Source of the DNA: Maratus speciosus
Taxonomy: Eukaryota > Arthropoda > Arachnida > Araneae > Salticidae
Assembly: GCA_963932465.1 (NCBI GenBank)
Contig: CAWVRF010001077.1
Location: 372,001 to 436,000, forward strand
Length of the DNA stretch: 64,000 nucleotides
Reading direction: 5' to 3'
Made by a program: the position numbers and the translations under genes. Shown here piece by piece: positions 11,763-22,489 of this stretch (positions are counted from its first letter, which is position 1; every line of letters begins with the position of its first letter). The notes beneath the pieces are model-generated. The model did no database searches and was not told the origin of the DNA. It saw only the letters and a program-made list of their open reading frames with translations.

Positions 11763-12491
11763 CCCCTTAATTCTCGCTTCCGTCAATACCACGGGCTGAT
11801 AACAGCTGAAAGGTTTCTGACAAGGCGAAGAAAACCTCATGGTGTCAAGTGCATTTGGACGCCCCTCTCGCTACGCCATTATTTTTCAATAAATGCGGTA
11901 AAAAAAATTCAGTTCCATGAGTGACTAAAGATTTAGAAAATATGCGCAGATGGTAGATATCCTGTCATATATGACGTCAGACTAAAAGCCCGCGTATATG
12001 GATTATCACCCCGTCCACAAGATGGCGCAACTGTGTTAATTTACGCCCGATTCCAGTATTACGTTTGTGCACTTACTTCATTGGGGTTTGGCTTTTGGCG
12101 CTGATTGTAATGCTGGGATTTGTATTGTATGTTTCGAAATATATAACACTCAAAAAAATTATTAATGATCAAAATTTAATGTACATATATTATTTCAAAT
12201 ATTATTTGTAAAAATTTGTGTGATGATGATAAATAAAGATCTAAAATGTGAAAAATAAAGATCTTATTCCCATTAATTTCTATGGCGTAAAACAAACATT
12301 AAGAGACAGAATTCTCTCATAATGACTTTTCTACAAATGTGAATTTGTTCTATAACATCTTTATATTTTGTCTTAAAAAAAAAACTAATTGCATATTTTA
12401 TTTAGAGACCTTATAATTATTCAATTTCTGTAATAAAATAAATAGGTACTTTTTTTATGGTTTTTCCAAATATTAAGCGACCGTGAAGGGG
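11763..12491 (-). mobile_element. TTAA MITE family A, copy 1 (inverted), with N inside
   Basis: TTAA lies at 11759-11762 and 12492-12495. The left end, CCCCTTAATTCTCGCTTCCG, is the complement of the right end of the copy at 13405. Most of the interior (about 12090-12480) matches that copy reversed. A foreign segment at about 11800-12110 carries the ACAAGATGGCGCA and TGACGTCA (11972-11979) hallmarks of family N. The right TTAA is shared with MITE B. Confidence 0.65.
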
Positions 12492-12774
12492 TTAAATGCG
12501 CGATTTGTTATTTTGTTTCGAAAAAATTATACATGATTCTCTGAAAGGCTTATTACACAGGAAAAATAATGAAAAAAAAATCACAGATACATTTTTCATA
12601 TAATACGTCAATCTTTGATTCTGTTACACATCTGCAATATCAGTAAAATCTACTGTCGTATGGCTGTAGCAATTAGTAAATATTTTAATAACTATGTCTC
12701 CAAATACCTTATTTTATATAATTATTTATTTTATAAAACTTAACATTTAACCCTTTAATTCCCATTATAGAATA

Positions 12775-13295
12775 ATGGAGTTCTGAATAAAGAGGAGGAG
12801 ACATATAGTGTACTGTCTACCAGTTGCGAGTGAAGTAACGGAGGAGGTTGTCACAAGATGGCGGCTGCTTTTTTTTTAAATCGGACCTACCGTTTCAAAA
12901 TACCGCCGGGGCAAACTTCCACCAGTATAATTGAATAGAAAATTTTGTCTCATTTAAGCGTCTTATTCATGGAAATATTTTCTCACAAATGTTTTCTGGT
13001 GTCAGTTTGACAGGTAAAACAGTAAGATTGCATCAACGGTTGTCACAATATGGCAGAAACGAAGGACTTGACTTCCGCAAAAGTAAACTTACACCGGTTA
13101 AAATTTAAATCTTTTTCTGTGATTATTTATGACTGAAATTTTGCATTAGTAACACCTTTAAATACGGAGAAAATTTCTATATAAGTATACTGGTGGAAGC
13201 TTCGACCGGAGGTAATTAGGCCTTGCGAAAGCGGTTACAGTTGAAGCTTCACTATTTTAAGGATATGTCACTTCCTTTTTATTAAAGTTCCATGT
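12775..13295. mobile_element. hAT-type MITE O inserted in MITE B
   Basis: A 521-bp insertion flanked by a perfect 8-bp duplication, ATAGAATA, at 12767-12774 and 13296-13303. The undisturbed B copy has this octamer once. The ends are weakly inverted (ATGGAGTTC / ATGGAACTT). Inside are inverted arms with CCACCAGTATAATTGAATAG near 12915 and its counterpart ACTGGTGG near 13190. Confidence 0.7.
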
Positions 13296-13404
13296 ATAGA
13301 ATACGTTCTATAAATTATGTAGTTCAGTGAGTATGACTTTACATCAGAAAGTTTCGATGGTTAATTTCGCTTTATTTATATACGGAGTCTCTGTTATTAA
13401 TTAA

Positions 13405-14009
13405 CCCCTTAACGGTCGCTTAATATTTGGAGAAACCATAAAAAAAAGTATATATATATATTTTTTTTTTTTTTTGTTACAGAAATTGAATAATTATATG
13501 CTTTCTATACAAAATATGCAATTAGTTTTTGTTTTTTTAAGGAAAAAAAAATAAATAAATAAATAAAAATGTTATAGAACAAATTCACATTTGTGGAAAA
13601 GCCATCATGCGAGAATTCTGTGCTTTAATGTTTGTTTTAAACCATATAAATTAATACGAATAAGACCTTCATTTTTCACATCTTAGATCTTTATTTATCA
13701 TCATCAAACAATTTTTTTGCAAATAATATTTGAAATAATATAATATACATTAAATTTTGATTATTAATAATTTTTTGATTGTGATATATTTCGAAACGTG
13801 CAGCATAAAGTCCATCATCACAATCAGCGCCAAAAAAAACAAACCCAAGCAGTAATATTCACAGACTTCATACGAAAATGCAAATTAGATTTTTCTGGTT
13901 TCAGAAATTTTTTCCAGCAATTAAATCCACAGCACGGAAATATGGCGGGCACGAGAAATAACAAACGACACCTCAGCCCGTGATATTGGAGGGAGCGAGA
14001 ATTAAGGGG
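13405..14009 (+). mobile_element. TTAA MITE family A, copy 2
   Basis: A 605-bp element between TTAA at 13401-13404 and 14010-14013. It starts CCCCTTAACGGTCGC and ends GGGAGCGAGAATTAAGGGG. The body closely matches 37810-38363, including CATCATGCGAGA and TTATCATCATCAAACAA. The open frame near 13798-13983 is not conserved as a protein between copies and is treated as chance. Confidence 0.75.
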
Positions 14010-14770
14010 TTAAAGCAGATATCAGTATTTGAAATTTCTGGTGTGAATTGGGTATATACAAATAAAAAAAATCTATTACATTCAAAACACTGTTGTTTGC
14101 ATATATGCAAAGCTGCGTACTGAAAAGTTAAAAGAAAACAACAACAAAAGAAACTACAGCCTTGTTGTTCATCAGAAATCAAACATAACAATTGAAAGTT
14201 TAAATTCAACACATTTATAAGTGTTCAATGTCAGTCCCTCCAGAAACAGGAACGAAATCGAGAGAGGTGGTACGGTAACTCATCCCATACTTTTCTCAGT
14301 ACGATATTTTTCTCTTGATTTTCTTTTTTTTGCGGGGCTTTATTAAATATCATGTGTTTGTTTCACCGCTACTAAATGTCATTGACGAATTTGGGACACG
14401 TATATCTAGCTATATCACTCTCCCAGAAATTACTTATCATTCATAGGCGGCCATGTATTCAATCATTTGCGTGTCCATGCATATGATTCATATTATAGAC
14501 TAAATACAGTTCAACTTGAAAATATATAGAAGTGTGAACAGAACATAGAGTCACAACGGACATGCTAAAAAAAGTGTGGTATGAGTTATCGTACTACCTC
14601 GATATCGTTCGTGTTACTGGAGGGGCTCACATTCAACATTTATAACTGTGTTGAATTTAAACTTTCAACTGTTATTTTTCTTTTCCATTTAACAACAGAG
14701 TTTTACATTTTTTGTTTTTTTAATAGCCCTGTGAAGTTGAGACATTCATATATAATCACCCTGTATATTA

Positions 14771-15016
14771 ATTAACACACTAATGTCCATGGTAAGATAT
14801 ATGTTGTCATCAGTGTTTCCAATTTAGTGGATTTTTTATTTCAGATGTTCCAAATCCATGCCAGAAGTTTAAAATAGAAATATTTGCTTTATTTAATAGC
14901 AGACATTTCGTAATTAAATAAAGCTAAATATATTATTGAAATATTCTGATATGAGTTCAAATTCTCTGAATAACGAAATTTCTACAATGTATTCTACCAT
15001 GGGAATTAGACGACTA
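14771..15016. mobile_element. TTAA MITE related to B2
   Basis: Starts TTAACACACTAATGTCCATGG and runs to an inverted CCATGGGAATTAGACGACTAA near 15016. The interior resembles B2 (AATATTTGCTTTATTTAA-type centre, TTCAAATTCTCTGAATAACG). The right TTAA is not clean, so the limit is approximate. Confidence 0.45.
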
Positions 15017-15095
15017 AAGTTAGGATATCATTATATGTGTAAGAATGTATACATTATAAAGCCAAAACACGTCTGCGACTAATGCCAACGCCATA

Positions 15096-15300
15096 ACAGG
15101 GCTGTCACAGGCGACTATCTTTTAATTCTATTTCGCACTATTTTTTCGATAAAAAATATTTTACATACACTTTGGCAACATTTGCAAGAGAAATACACTA
15201 CAAAATGTATTTTTTAAAAGTTGTATGTGCGAAAAATGTTTTAACAATGTGCGAACAGAATATAAAAATAGTCGCCTATGGCAGCCCTGCTATCACGACT
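15096..15300. mobile_element. hAT-like MITE family I, copy 1
   Basis: Inverted ends GGGCTGTCACAGGCGACTAT and ATAGTCGCCTATGGCAGCCC bracket a partly palindromic ~200-bp unit with GCACTATTTTTTCG / CGAAAAATG arms. A relative lies at 61116-61290. Ends near CAGGGCTG(C/T)CA suggest hAT, but the target duplication was not resolved. Confidence 0.5.
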
Positions 15301-15448
15301 GTGGCAACCAAGCATCTGATCAATCAATTTTGCTTTTATGAGGTGTCATTAACTTCTAAAAATCGCACCGTTTCACTTTTGATATAGTCGAGAAGGGTAA
15401 AGAAAAATACTTTCAAACGTCAGATATAAGTCATTGTATTATGTTTAA

Positions 15449-15658
15449 CCCTTATCGGCGCGGTGTCCTTAAAAAAGGATACCTAATTTTAATTCCAAAA
15501 CTGACAAACGGCACCAAGAATATTTAGCTAAGATTTTTCTATTATAATGTACATGAAAATAAGCAAGTTCATATTTTCTAATAAATTCGTTTATAAATTG
15601 CAGTGTCAGTCCATTATTTCATCAGTTTATAAACAGAATTACTCCGCACCGGTAAGGG
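15449..15658 (+). mobile_element. TTAA MITE family F, copy 1
   Basis: 210 bp between TTAA at 15445-15448 and 15659-15662. The ends are CCCTTATCGGCGCGGTG and, inverted, CCCTTACCGGTGCGG. The interior has GGCACCAAGAATATTT, shared with copies at 22490, 52129 and, inverted, 59430. Confidence 0.75.
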
Positions 15659-15662
15659 TTAA

Positions 15663-16279
15663 GAGAAACAATCCCTAAGTGATTCAAAATACAGTTAAAT
15701 TAACAATGTTAATCTTTGGATTAATCAAATATATATGAAGAACAATGTGTATTTAAAAGTAAAACTCAAACAATTATACATAAACTGTACTTATCTTGTA
15801 ATACAGAAAAACTGGTATTTTCTACGTCTAAAGATATCAGACTTGTAATAAATAAAATAATATTTTATGAAATTTAATAATATTAAGTCAATTCAACACT
15901 AAAAACTTGCCTTGAATTGCTCTCGTTTTATTTCTGTCGCTTGAATTAACACACCCGTCTATTTAGAAAAAAAATATTTTCATGATCATAAAACTATCCA
16001 TTAAAATTTTTAGAGATCAAGTCCTATGAATGAAAAATTATGTATAAATATTAATACAAATAAAATATTTCTATATGCCTTAAACTTTATGGTCGTTTAA
16101 CAGCTTCCTTTACCATTTTTTTTAGTTGCAAAAAGTCATCCTGTTTTTTATTCAATTTTTAAATATAAGGAAATGAAACAAAACATTATATTAAGAAGAA
16201 TTTTTAATTTTTGCAAGTGTTAAAGCATTTAGTTTTATCGTCAGTTTACTATCCCGAGCTACCCCTCGAACCTACCCCT
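15663..16279. other. AT-rich spacer, no gene seen
   Basis: No supported element ends or coding sequence. The right part leads into the 3' side of the piggyBac-like pseudogene on the minus strand. Confidence 0.5.
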
Positions 16280-16743
16280 TATTTACCTACCCCTCGGGCC
16301 AATGAATAAAGATAGACGTTTGTCTTTGTATGACAGTTTTTGACAAAAGGAACAACTAATAGCGATACATGACATTCGGTACACTGGTATCTAGTCTATT
16401 TTCTCACTGGCTTATCTCTGGAATTTCTTTTTACGGGAACATAGAGCACACTATCTCGTTGGACTTGGAATAACATTTGGAAAATGCCTTCATGTTAGTC
16501 TGAGTGGTGAAGGACTAATTCTGGGTCTTCCTGATGTTGAATAAAACTCGTTACAATGATTTTCTGCAATCGGTTTTTCAGAAAGTTCCATTCTAAGTTG
16601 TTTAGGGGATCTTCCGAATAACTTGAACTATCGTCTTCCATAAGGTTACTTACAGGAGAATCACTATATCCGAAGTCCATCTCTTCATAATCGCTATCTG
16701 AAAAATCATCTGCACCACTTTCGCTTTCGTACGCAGTCGCCAT
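16280..16743 (-). pseudogene. internally deleted piggyBac-like transposase gene
   Basis: On the minus strand an ATG at 16741-16743 opens an acidic 82-codon frame (SESGADDFSDSDYEE, then SYSEDPLNNLEW), as in piggyBac N-termini. Straight after its stop, the next ~200 bp encode, with stops and a frameshift, a cysteine-rich tail: RHFPNVIPSPT, a CALC pair, then TRYQCTECHVSLLVVPF and NCHTKTN. HF-x-IPPT plus C-x2-C pairs and a CFxxYHT-like close are typical of the zinc-binding C-terminus of piggyBac transposases. The whole catalytic middle (roughly 400 residues) is missing, so an N-terminus is joined to a C-terminus near 16500. It cannot work as an enzyme. Confidence 0.6.
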
Positions 16744-16896
16744 ATTTTAAATATTTTTCAAAGTAAATGCTCTTACTTATCCAGCAGCCGCCGTACGTAC
16801 AATCGGGCAAAACACGTATCCATTCTCGCTCCCCAAAGTTCTCCAACACAACTTGCCAAACTATCAATCAAAGCAGAATATTTTCTTTCTTTTTAA

Positions 16897-17097
16897 CCCC
16901 TTGAGGGGCGGTGGGATAATATATCCCACTTAATTTAAACAAGATTCTCACCAGAAAATTTCAACTAAATTTTATATTTTTAACTTTGGAGGAAAAATTG
17001 ATAAAAAATTGATTTTCCTTATTTAAAAATAAAATTTTTGCGATTATTCCTTTGAGAACTCAATATCTAAAGACATTTTTGCTTGCCCCTCAAGGGG
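16897..17097 (+). mobile_element. TTAA MITE family E, copy 1
   Basis: 201 bp between TTAA at 16893-16896 and 17098-17101. The ends CCCCTTGAGGGGCGGTGG and, inverted, CCCCTTGAGGGGCAAGC are each nearly self-complementary. Inside is a CTCACCAGAAAATTT arm. Other copies: 39991-40667, 48863-49067, 59105-59306. Confidence 0.8.
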
Positions 17098-17139
17098 TTA
17101 AGCTTCAGGCCGAGTATAAACGTGATAAAAAAAATCGTA

Positions 17140-17690
17140 CTAAGAAATTCTGCTACGGCCAGAGCTGCCACAGGTTAACATTTTTTTATTCTTACTCGCA
17201 CCACTTTGTCTAAACAAAAATCTTTCACTTAAACATTGACAACATGTGCATCAAGAATTTTCTACAAAATTGTTTTAAAAAATAGTGTTAGGCTGGAAAT
17301 ATATCGATATGTGGGTTGACTTCAAATGGATTTTTTCATTTCGGCTCTGGTGCAGAACTTTAAATTGGATCTTTGGACCGACAGCTGGTTATTTTCTAAT
17401 TGGACCAAAACTGTATAGGCTCATTGCAATAAGCCTGGGAAAAGTCTCTTATCTGTTCGAAATGATGGATGAAGAAAACACAATTCATCTGTATTACCTA
17501 AAAGAAAATAATGCAATTATAAAATTCTAAGTAAGATCTCGACACATACACAGCAGTAAAATTCGCATTGTTTTCGCCTTAATTAATATGTTATTAAATA
17601 AGGCGAATTTTACTATTTCAAAAAAGTGGTGGCAATCAAGAAATCATAATTTTAAAAAAGTAGTCCACTGGCAACACTGCTTCACAGTTT
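17140..17690. repeat. patchwork: I-like end, 78-bp repeat relative, H2-like half
   Basis: Around 17165-17215 an AGCTGCCACAGG end with a GCACCACTTTG arm resembles family I. Bases 17340-17430 match the repeat at 10410-10500. From 17550 to 17682 the sequence matches the inner and right part of the 60920-61105 element (AATTAATATGTTATTAAATAAGGCGAA, AAAGTGGTGGCAATCA, then GGCAACACTG). Each is partial; no gene is supported. Confidence 0.5.
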
Positions 17691-18073
17691 TAATTGACTT
17701 TTTCTCAAAACTTCGATTTTTCAGGTTTGTGTTTCTTTTTTACAATATCTATTAAACTTAAGAACTCAGATTTTTTAAAATACTTATATTATGTTATAGT
17801 GCATACTTTAACACAGGGATTTAATGATTTGTTGAGAATTATTTATTTTAGGCATTGAAATCTTGCCAAAAATGCAAATTTGAAAATGTCTTTCAATAAA
17901 TAATTAATTTTCAGTTTCACTTAGAAAGAAAATGGTCTGTTAAAATGTGTAAATGATGTTATTTTAACTACTCTAAAAAATCTAGACCTCTATCTTTCAC
18001 CATTTCTGGGAAAAAGGTACATAAAGTTGGAGAATTTAAAATGGCGGAGATAGGGCTTTCTCGGTCCCCTTAA

Positions 18074-18372
18074 CCCCTTAACGCTCTAATTAAATTACGG
18101 TTTAAAAATTCAAATTGCTTATTGGCACCACTCTTTTGAAAAAGAAATGTTCACCTTATTTAACCGTTTAATTCTCGCTCCCGTCATATTCACGGGCTGT
18201 GTCTTTTACTCAGATTGTTTGATTCCCACCAGTTTTATAAATTAGTGTAATTGGCTTTATTTTAGTATCGTTTTATCTGTCATTAAATAAGGTGAACATT
18301 TCTTTTTCAAAAAAGTGGTGCCAATAAGCAATTTGAATTTTAAAACGGTAATATAATTAGAGCGTTAAGGGG
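18074..18372. mobile_element. TTAA MITE family J with nested truncated A
   Basis: TTAA at 18070-18073 and 18373-18376. The ends are perfectly inverted over CCCCTTAACGCTCTAATTA. Both arms contain GCACCACT(C)TTTTGAA... leading to CACCTTATTTAA. A 119-bp A-like segment (18164-18282, CTCGCTCCCGTCATATTCAC) sits exactly in that central TTAA, duplicated at 18160-18163 and 18283-18286. Removing it restores the palindrome centre. Confidence 0.75.
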
Positions 18373-18581
18373 TTAATGACAGGTAAAACGATACTAAAAT
18401 AAAGCCAACTACACTAATTTACAGGAGAGGCACCCAGCAAATACAAAAAGTTAAAATTCTTCTTTCGAAATTTACAGTGTCAATTTAAAATTTCGGATAA
18501 AAATTGGAGGCCAAACTTGGAATGAATTGAAGTGGAAAAGCGAAGAGCAAGGCCAATGGAATTTGGAAAGGAGGGGAAAAA

Positions 18582-18826
18582 GTTGGTTGGTTGGTTGTAT
18601 TTATGACGGCCAATTATCAACACGAGGGATATAGGTCCTAAGGAGAAGAGTGCCCTCTGTGGGGGTCTTTCTACGGGAACCTAACCTGTATTTACGCGTG
18701 GAAATCCACGGTTCGAAGAAAAACACGAAAACTCCGAACGATTAGGCCGACGGGCGCGATTGGGTTCGAACCCAGAACCTCCCGTCTACCAGCTTCGAGA
18801 TCAGAGCCTCTCAGCCACTGGTGGGG
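18582..18826 (-). repeat. tRNA-derived SINE, copy 1
   Basis: On the minus strand it starts CCACCAGTGGCTGAGAGG, with an A-box-like TGGCTGAGAGG. A B-box-like GGTTCGAACCC follows about 45 bp later. A tRNA-unrelated body comes next (GACGGCCTAATCGTT..., ...ATTGGCCGTCATAAATA) and a (CAAC)n tail at 18582-18596. A second copy lies at 57303-57556. Head, body and short-repeat tail are the classic layout of a Pol III SINE mobilised by a LINE. Confidence 0.75.
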
Positions 18827-18829
18827 CGG

Positions 18830-19076
18830 GAAAAAAGTAATTTATCACTAAAAATACCAAATAAATATCCTTTCACTGGCACCAAAGGAACGAATTTCTA
18901 TTCAAACTAAAAATTCCTTCATAAATATGAAATTTAAATATTTTAAATAAAATTTCTAGTGTTACAAATCTTGAATACAATTCCCCTGCTTGGTATTTTC
19001 AATGTAAGACAAAAAATGTCAAATGAAATGGCAAACAATTTAGAAATATTTAAAAAGTTTTATATATATATACATA

Positions 19077-19118
<42 letters not shown>

Positions 19119-19880
19119 CATAATTTGTACTGTGAAATATGTTATTATAATCTGATACATATATCATTTTCAGTAAAATAATGACAATTTCAGTAAACAT
19201 TAATAACCATCCTTATACCGAGAAATTCTGAGCTACTTAGAAATGAAAATGTCATTAACTTTCAATAAAAGAAGCAATTAAAAAAAGTTTCCAATTACGC
19301 ATAAAATAAAAAAGCTATATAAGATTAAACTGCAAAATAAAAAGAAACACAATTCATTTAGAGTACTATTTGCAAAGGTATAGGAAAGAAATATCAAAAT
19401 ATGATATCAATAATCAAATATTCAATAGTTATAAAATGGAACGCAAAAATAATTCTCAAACAATTATACATAGATAAAAATCAATGCAATTTAAACATGA
19501 AAAAATCTTAATAAGAATCCATTATTCCAACATCGATACGTAACAACGGAAAAAAGACTTCAATGAAGATTAAAAGAATACATAAAAATACAAATAATAA
19601 ATTCTACTGAAGTTGGAACTAAATTTCGGTCGTTCTTTAAGTTTTATTATAAGGAATTCAAATTCTCAAGAGATATTTTTTTTTTATGTCTCAAATAAAA
19701 TAAATGAGATTCTTTTTTTAACGGAATATTAAGTGTTTTGTTTGCCACAAATGAATATAATACATTTCTTCATAATATTTTTTTAGGAGTATTATAAAAG
19801 AAAATCTTTAAACAGCTAATAATGACGGTTTATCCAATTACCCTAGAGAGTTAAGATCCTGGAAAGTTTAAATGTAAATA
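18830..19880. other. AT-rich spacer with (TA)n microsatellite
   Basis: An (AT)n tract lies at about 19078-19113. The rest is low-GC sequence without supported ORFs or paired repeats. Confidence 0.6.
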
Positions 19881-19888
19881 AAAAATAT

Positions 19889-20036
19889 AGAGGGATGAGA
19901 TTTCCTCTTTTTGCATACCAGAATTTCCCAGAGATAATGATGGTTTGTTAAATACCAAAAATGTTCCGATTTAATAAAATAACATTTTCTATAACAAAAT
20001 ACTGGTGTGCAAAAAAGCGGAAATCTCATCTCTCTA
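19889..20036. mobile_element. small palindromic MITE with AGAGGGATGAG ends
   Basis: The inverted ends AGAGGGATGAGATTTCC and GGAAATCTCATCTCTCT are bordered by TA-rich DNA (possible TA target). The interior has GCATACCAG and ACTGGTGTGC. The right arm, read inward, shows CACCAGTATT with TTATTAAAT 30 nt further on, the shared core. Confidence 0.55.
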
Positions 20037-20095
20037 TATATATATTCTTTTTCACACGGAGAAGAAATAATAAGTATTGTCATAGGTGCCAACCT

Positions 20096-20304
20096 CAAAC
20101 TAATCTTCCGTAATAAATGGGTTAATTTGACTCTGGTTTAATACGTTTCGAACCAGAATTTTTTTTAAGAAATGAATTTAAGTATGTTCTACGTAGAAAC
20201 CTTGAATTAAATAAACAAAGATTCATGAAATAAACTATCTGGTTCGAAAGTGGTTAACCTGGATCACATTAGTCCAGACATTACGGAAGATTAGTGGAAG
20301 GTTG
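20096..20304. mobile_element. hAT-type MITE with perfect 8-bp duplication
   Basis: The inverted ends CATAGGTGCCAACCT and AGGTTGGCAGCTATG are flanked on both sides by AGTATTGT. The uninterrupted paralogous sequence near 21757-21803 holds the octamer once (TAAGTATTGTTAATTCC), which confirms the insertion. The exact limits may be off by a few bases. Confidence 0.7.
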
Positions 20305-20326
20305 GCAGCTATGAGTATTGTTTATT

Positions 20327-20519
20327 CCATTCAGTGTTGCCAGATTGGGGACTTTTTTAATTCAGATTATTTGATTGTCACCACTTTTAAAATATTATAA
20401 TTCGCTTTATTTTCCAGAATTTTTAATCTATTTTTAAATAGGCCGAATATTTCTATTTCAAAAAAGTGGTGACAATCAACAATCTGGGAACAAAACAGTC
20501 CCCAATCTAGCAACACTGA
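20327..20519. mobile_element. hAT-type MITE family H, copy 1
   Basis: The inverted ends are CAGTGTTGCCAGATTGGGGAC and, reversed, CAGTGTTGCTAGATTGGGG. The arms contain CACCACTTTT and AAAGTGGTGACAATCA around a TTATTT centre. Flanking octamers ATTCCATT / ATTTCATC match the empty site ATTCCATC near 21790. Other copies lie at about 60091-60282 and 60657-60842. Confidence 0.75.
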
Positions 20520-20536
20520 TTTCATCGTATAATGTA

Positions 20537-21604
20537 CAGTCGTTGAAAAAAAAAGTAAACACCCCCTACTAACTCCTCAACAAATTATCGTAGAAGAAAG
20601 TTACTGGTACCGAACAATTGGAAATAAAATCTACTTTTAAATGATGTATAAAAAATTTGCTTAGGGGGCCATCTACATATTAAAACAAAACCATAACTTT
20701 GTACTTTTCAATAGCAGTACATACTTCTGACTGCATAAATGAACACTACACCCTTCAATTACCCCCAAAACAAATTTTTATGCAATTCGTATCATAAGTT
20801 TCCGAGAAATTAATTATTTTAAAACGAGCGTATTTTAAGGGCTGTATCCAAATTGAAGTTCGGTACTCGAATGTTAACCCAGAGAGCCCCCTTCTTGATC
20901 AATGTACCTTTAGCTCCACTCAGGCAGTCAATGAAACCTGCTAGATTACAGGATAGCATAAGAAATTTCAAAATATCTAGTCACTTCTATCATAGACGGC
21001 CCCTTAAACCATCATTTTGCCGTTTTTTAAGCATAGTTTGAAAACTACTTGGAAGAAAAGTGTGAAATTTTGGATTTCCATAAAGCAGGACTTAATAAAT
21101 CTAAATCCATCAAAAAAATTGCAGGTTGCAATTCATAATTTTTTCAAATATTAATTTCATAATTCATAATTCATATCATAAAATTATAAAAATTGCAAAT
21201 TCAGCGTATTTACGTTTGGGTATATTAGTATTATTGCTACACAAAAAATTAGCACATTAAGAGCATAATTTCAGGAGACATAAATAAAAATATGAAAATG
21301 TAATTTAACATTAGAAGCACTAAATTTTGAATGTTTATAATTCAAAAACGTAACATTCAAATGACTTGAAATTTGGTGTCTATGCATAGTTTGAACCAAA
21401 GATTAGAAATATCTCGTTAAAATTGGGTATTGCCATTGAAAAGTTTGGATTTGTTTTAATATGTAGATGGCCCCCTAAGTAAATTTTATATACATAATTT
21501 AAAAGTACACTTTATTTCCAATCGTTTGGTACCAGTAACTTTCGTCTACGATAATTTGTTGAGGAGTTAGTAGAGGGTGTTTACTTTTTTTTTTTGCACG
21601 ACTG
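20537..21604. mobile_element. Tc1/mariner-type non-autonomous element
   Basis: 1,068 bp with TA at 20535-20536 and 21605-21606. The inverted ends CAGTCGTTGAAAAAAAAAG and, reversed, CAGTCGTGCAAAAAAAAAAG extend about 170 bp inward (AGTAAACACCC, GTTACTGGTACCGAACAATTGG, GGGGGCCATCTACATATTAAAAC). The middle has no transposase frame. Confidence 0.7.
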
Positions 21605-21606
21605 TA

Positions 21607-22485
21607 TAATTTTTGATAAAAGACAACCCTAGTAGCACACCAATATTGGGCCAGTATTTTGCATTTATTGGAAATATTTCCAATAAAACGCCAATCTTGG
21701 CTAAATATTCCTATCTGAATATTCTTATTGGTGTGTATGTATCTAAGAATTTTCATTTTCATACGGAGAATAAATACTAAGTATTGTTAATTCCATCGTA
21801 TAATTTGCAATTTTTGCTACAATTAATCAAAATTTAAAGGTACATAGTAAAACTAAAATTAAACGTTAAAAATCAGAAAAAGATGAGCATATTAAAATGT
21901 CATCTCACACTTTCTCATTTGTTTCTTTAAATTCGTACACGTTTTTAACATTTTAAATGTTTTTTAATGCACAGAGTATCCATAAATTTCTTTCGAAATT
22001 TTCTTACCTTGATGTAAGAACACGACAAAATATATTATTATATATTCATAAAGTATAACTCAAAAAGTTTTTTTTTTTCTAACGCACAAAAAAATTATAT
22101 ATAAGCGTAAATTTGCAACAAAAAATGTTCTTAAACAAATAAGCATTATATTTAAATAATAATTAATATTGACATTTAATAAAATTTATTAAAATGTTAT
22201 TAATGAATTGTGTGCACAAATTTATGTACTTTCCACGAAGCAGACATTCTTTTATGCATGCAATCTCTTGTGCACACGACATTTTGAGTTATCATGTCTC
22301 CGCATTTTACATACCAACACTGCTAGGTTTGGCACATAAATTGGTTGACAGTACTTATAGTCCAGTAAATTTTGACCAAAAAAGACTTATGCCTGGAAAG
22401 TTTTGAAGTTTTTACGCTTTCTTCCTTTCTGTTTTTTGATATGTTGAACAGGATTTTCAACTTTGCGACCTCGTATCTGGTCTGC
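21607..22485. other. spacer with small palindrome and empty-site paralogue
   Basis: Bases 21636-21736 form an imperfect palindrome (CACACCAATATTGG ... TATTGGTGTG). Bases 21757-21803 repeat the locus at 20056-20095 without its insertions. The rest is AT-rich with no supported gene; an open frame at 22194-22406 has no recognisable domain. Confidence 0.5.
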
Positions 22486-22489
22486 TTAA

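Larger units (their letters stand above)
12496..14127 (+). mobile_element. TTAA MITE B, copy 1, with two nested insertions
   Basis: B1 begins ATGCGCGA right after the TTAA at 12492-12495 and runs to about 12750. B2 begins CCCTTTAATTCCCAT. A hAT-type element (12775-13295) and MITE A copy 2 (13405-14009) sit inside B2. The end, CAAAGCTGCGTACTGAAAAG, is followed by TTAA at 14128-14131. Comparison with the clean copy at 42081-42594 makes the inserted segments obvious. Confidence 0.7.
11712..14763. mobile_element. TA-flanked foldback element hosting a MITE nest
   Basis: The left end, CAGGGTGATTATAAATGAAT, is preceded by TA (11710-11711). The right end is its inverted copy, followed by TA (14764-14765). 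The left arm runs 11712-11758, is interrupted by a TTAA-bounded nest (11759-14131), resumes to about 14310, and pairs with 14560-14763. The loop is 14310-14560. Without the nest the element is about 0.7 kb. TA target and CAGGGTG end fit a Tc1/mariner-type non-autonomous element with long inverted arms. No transposase is present. Confidence 0.7.
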
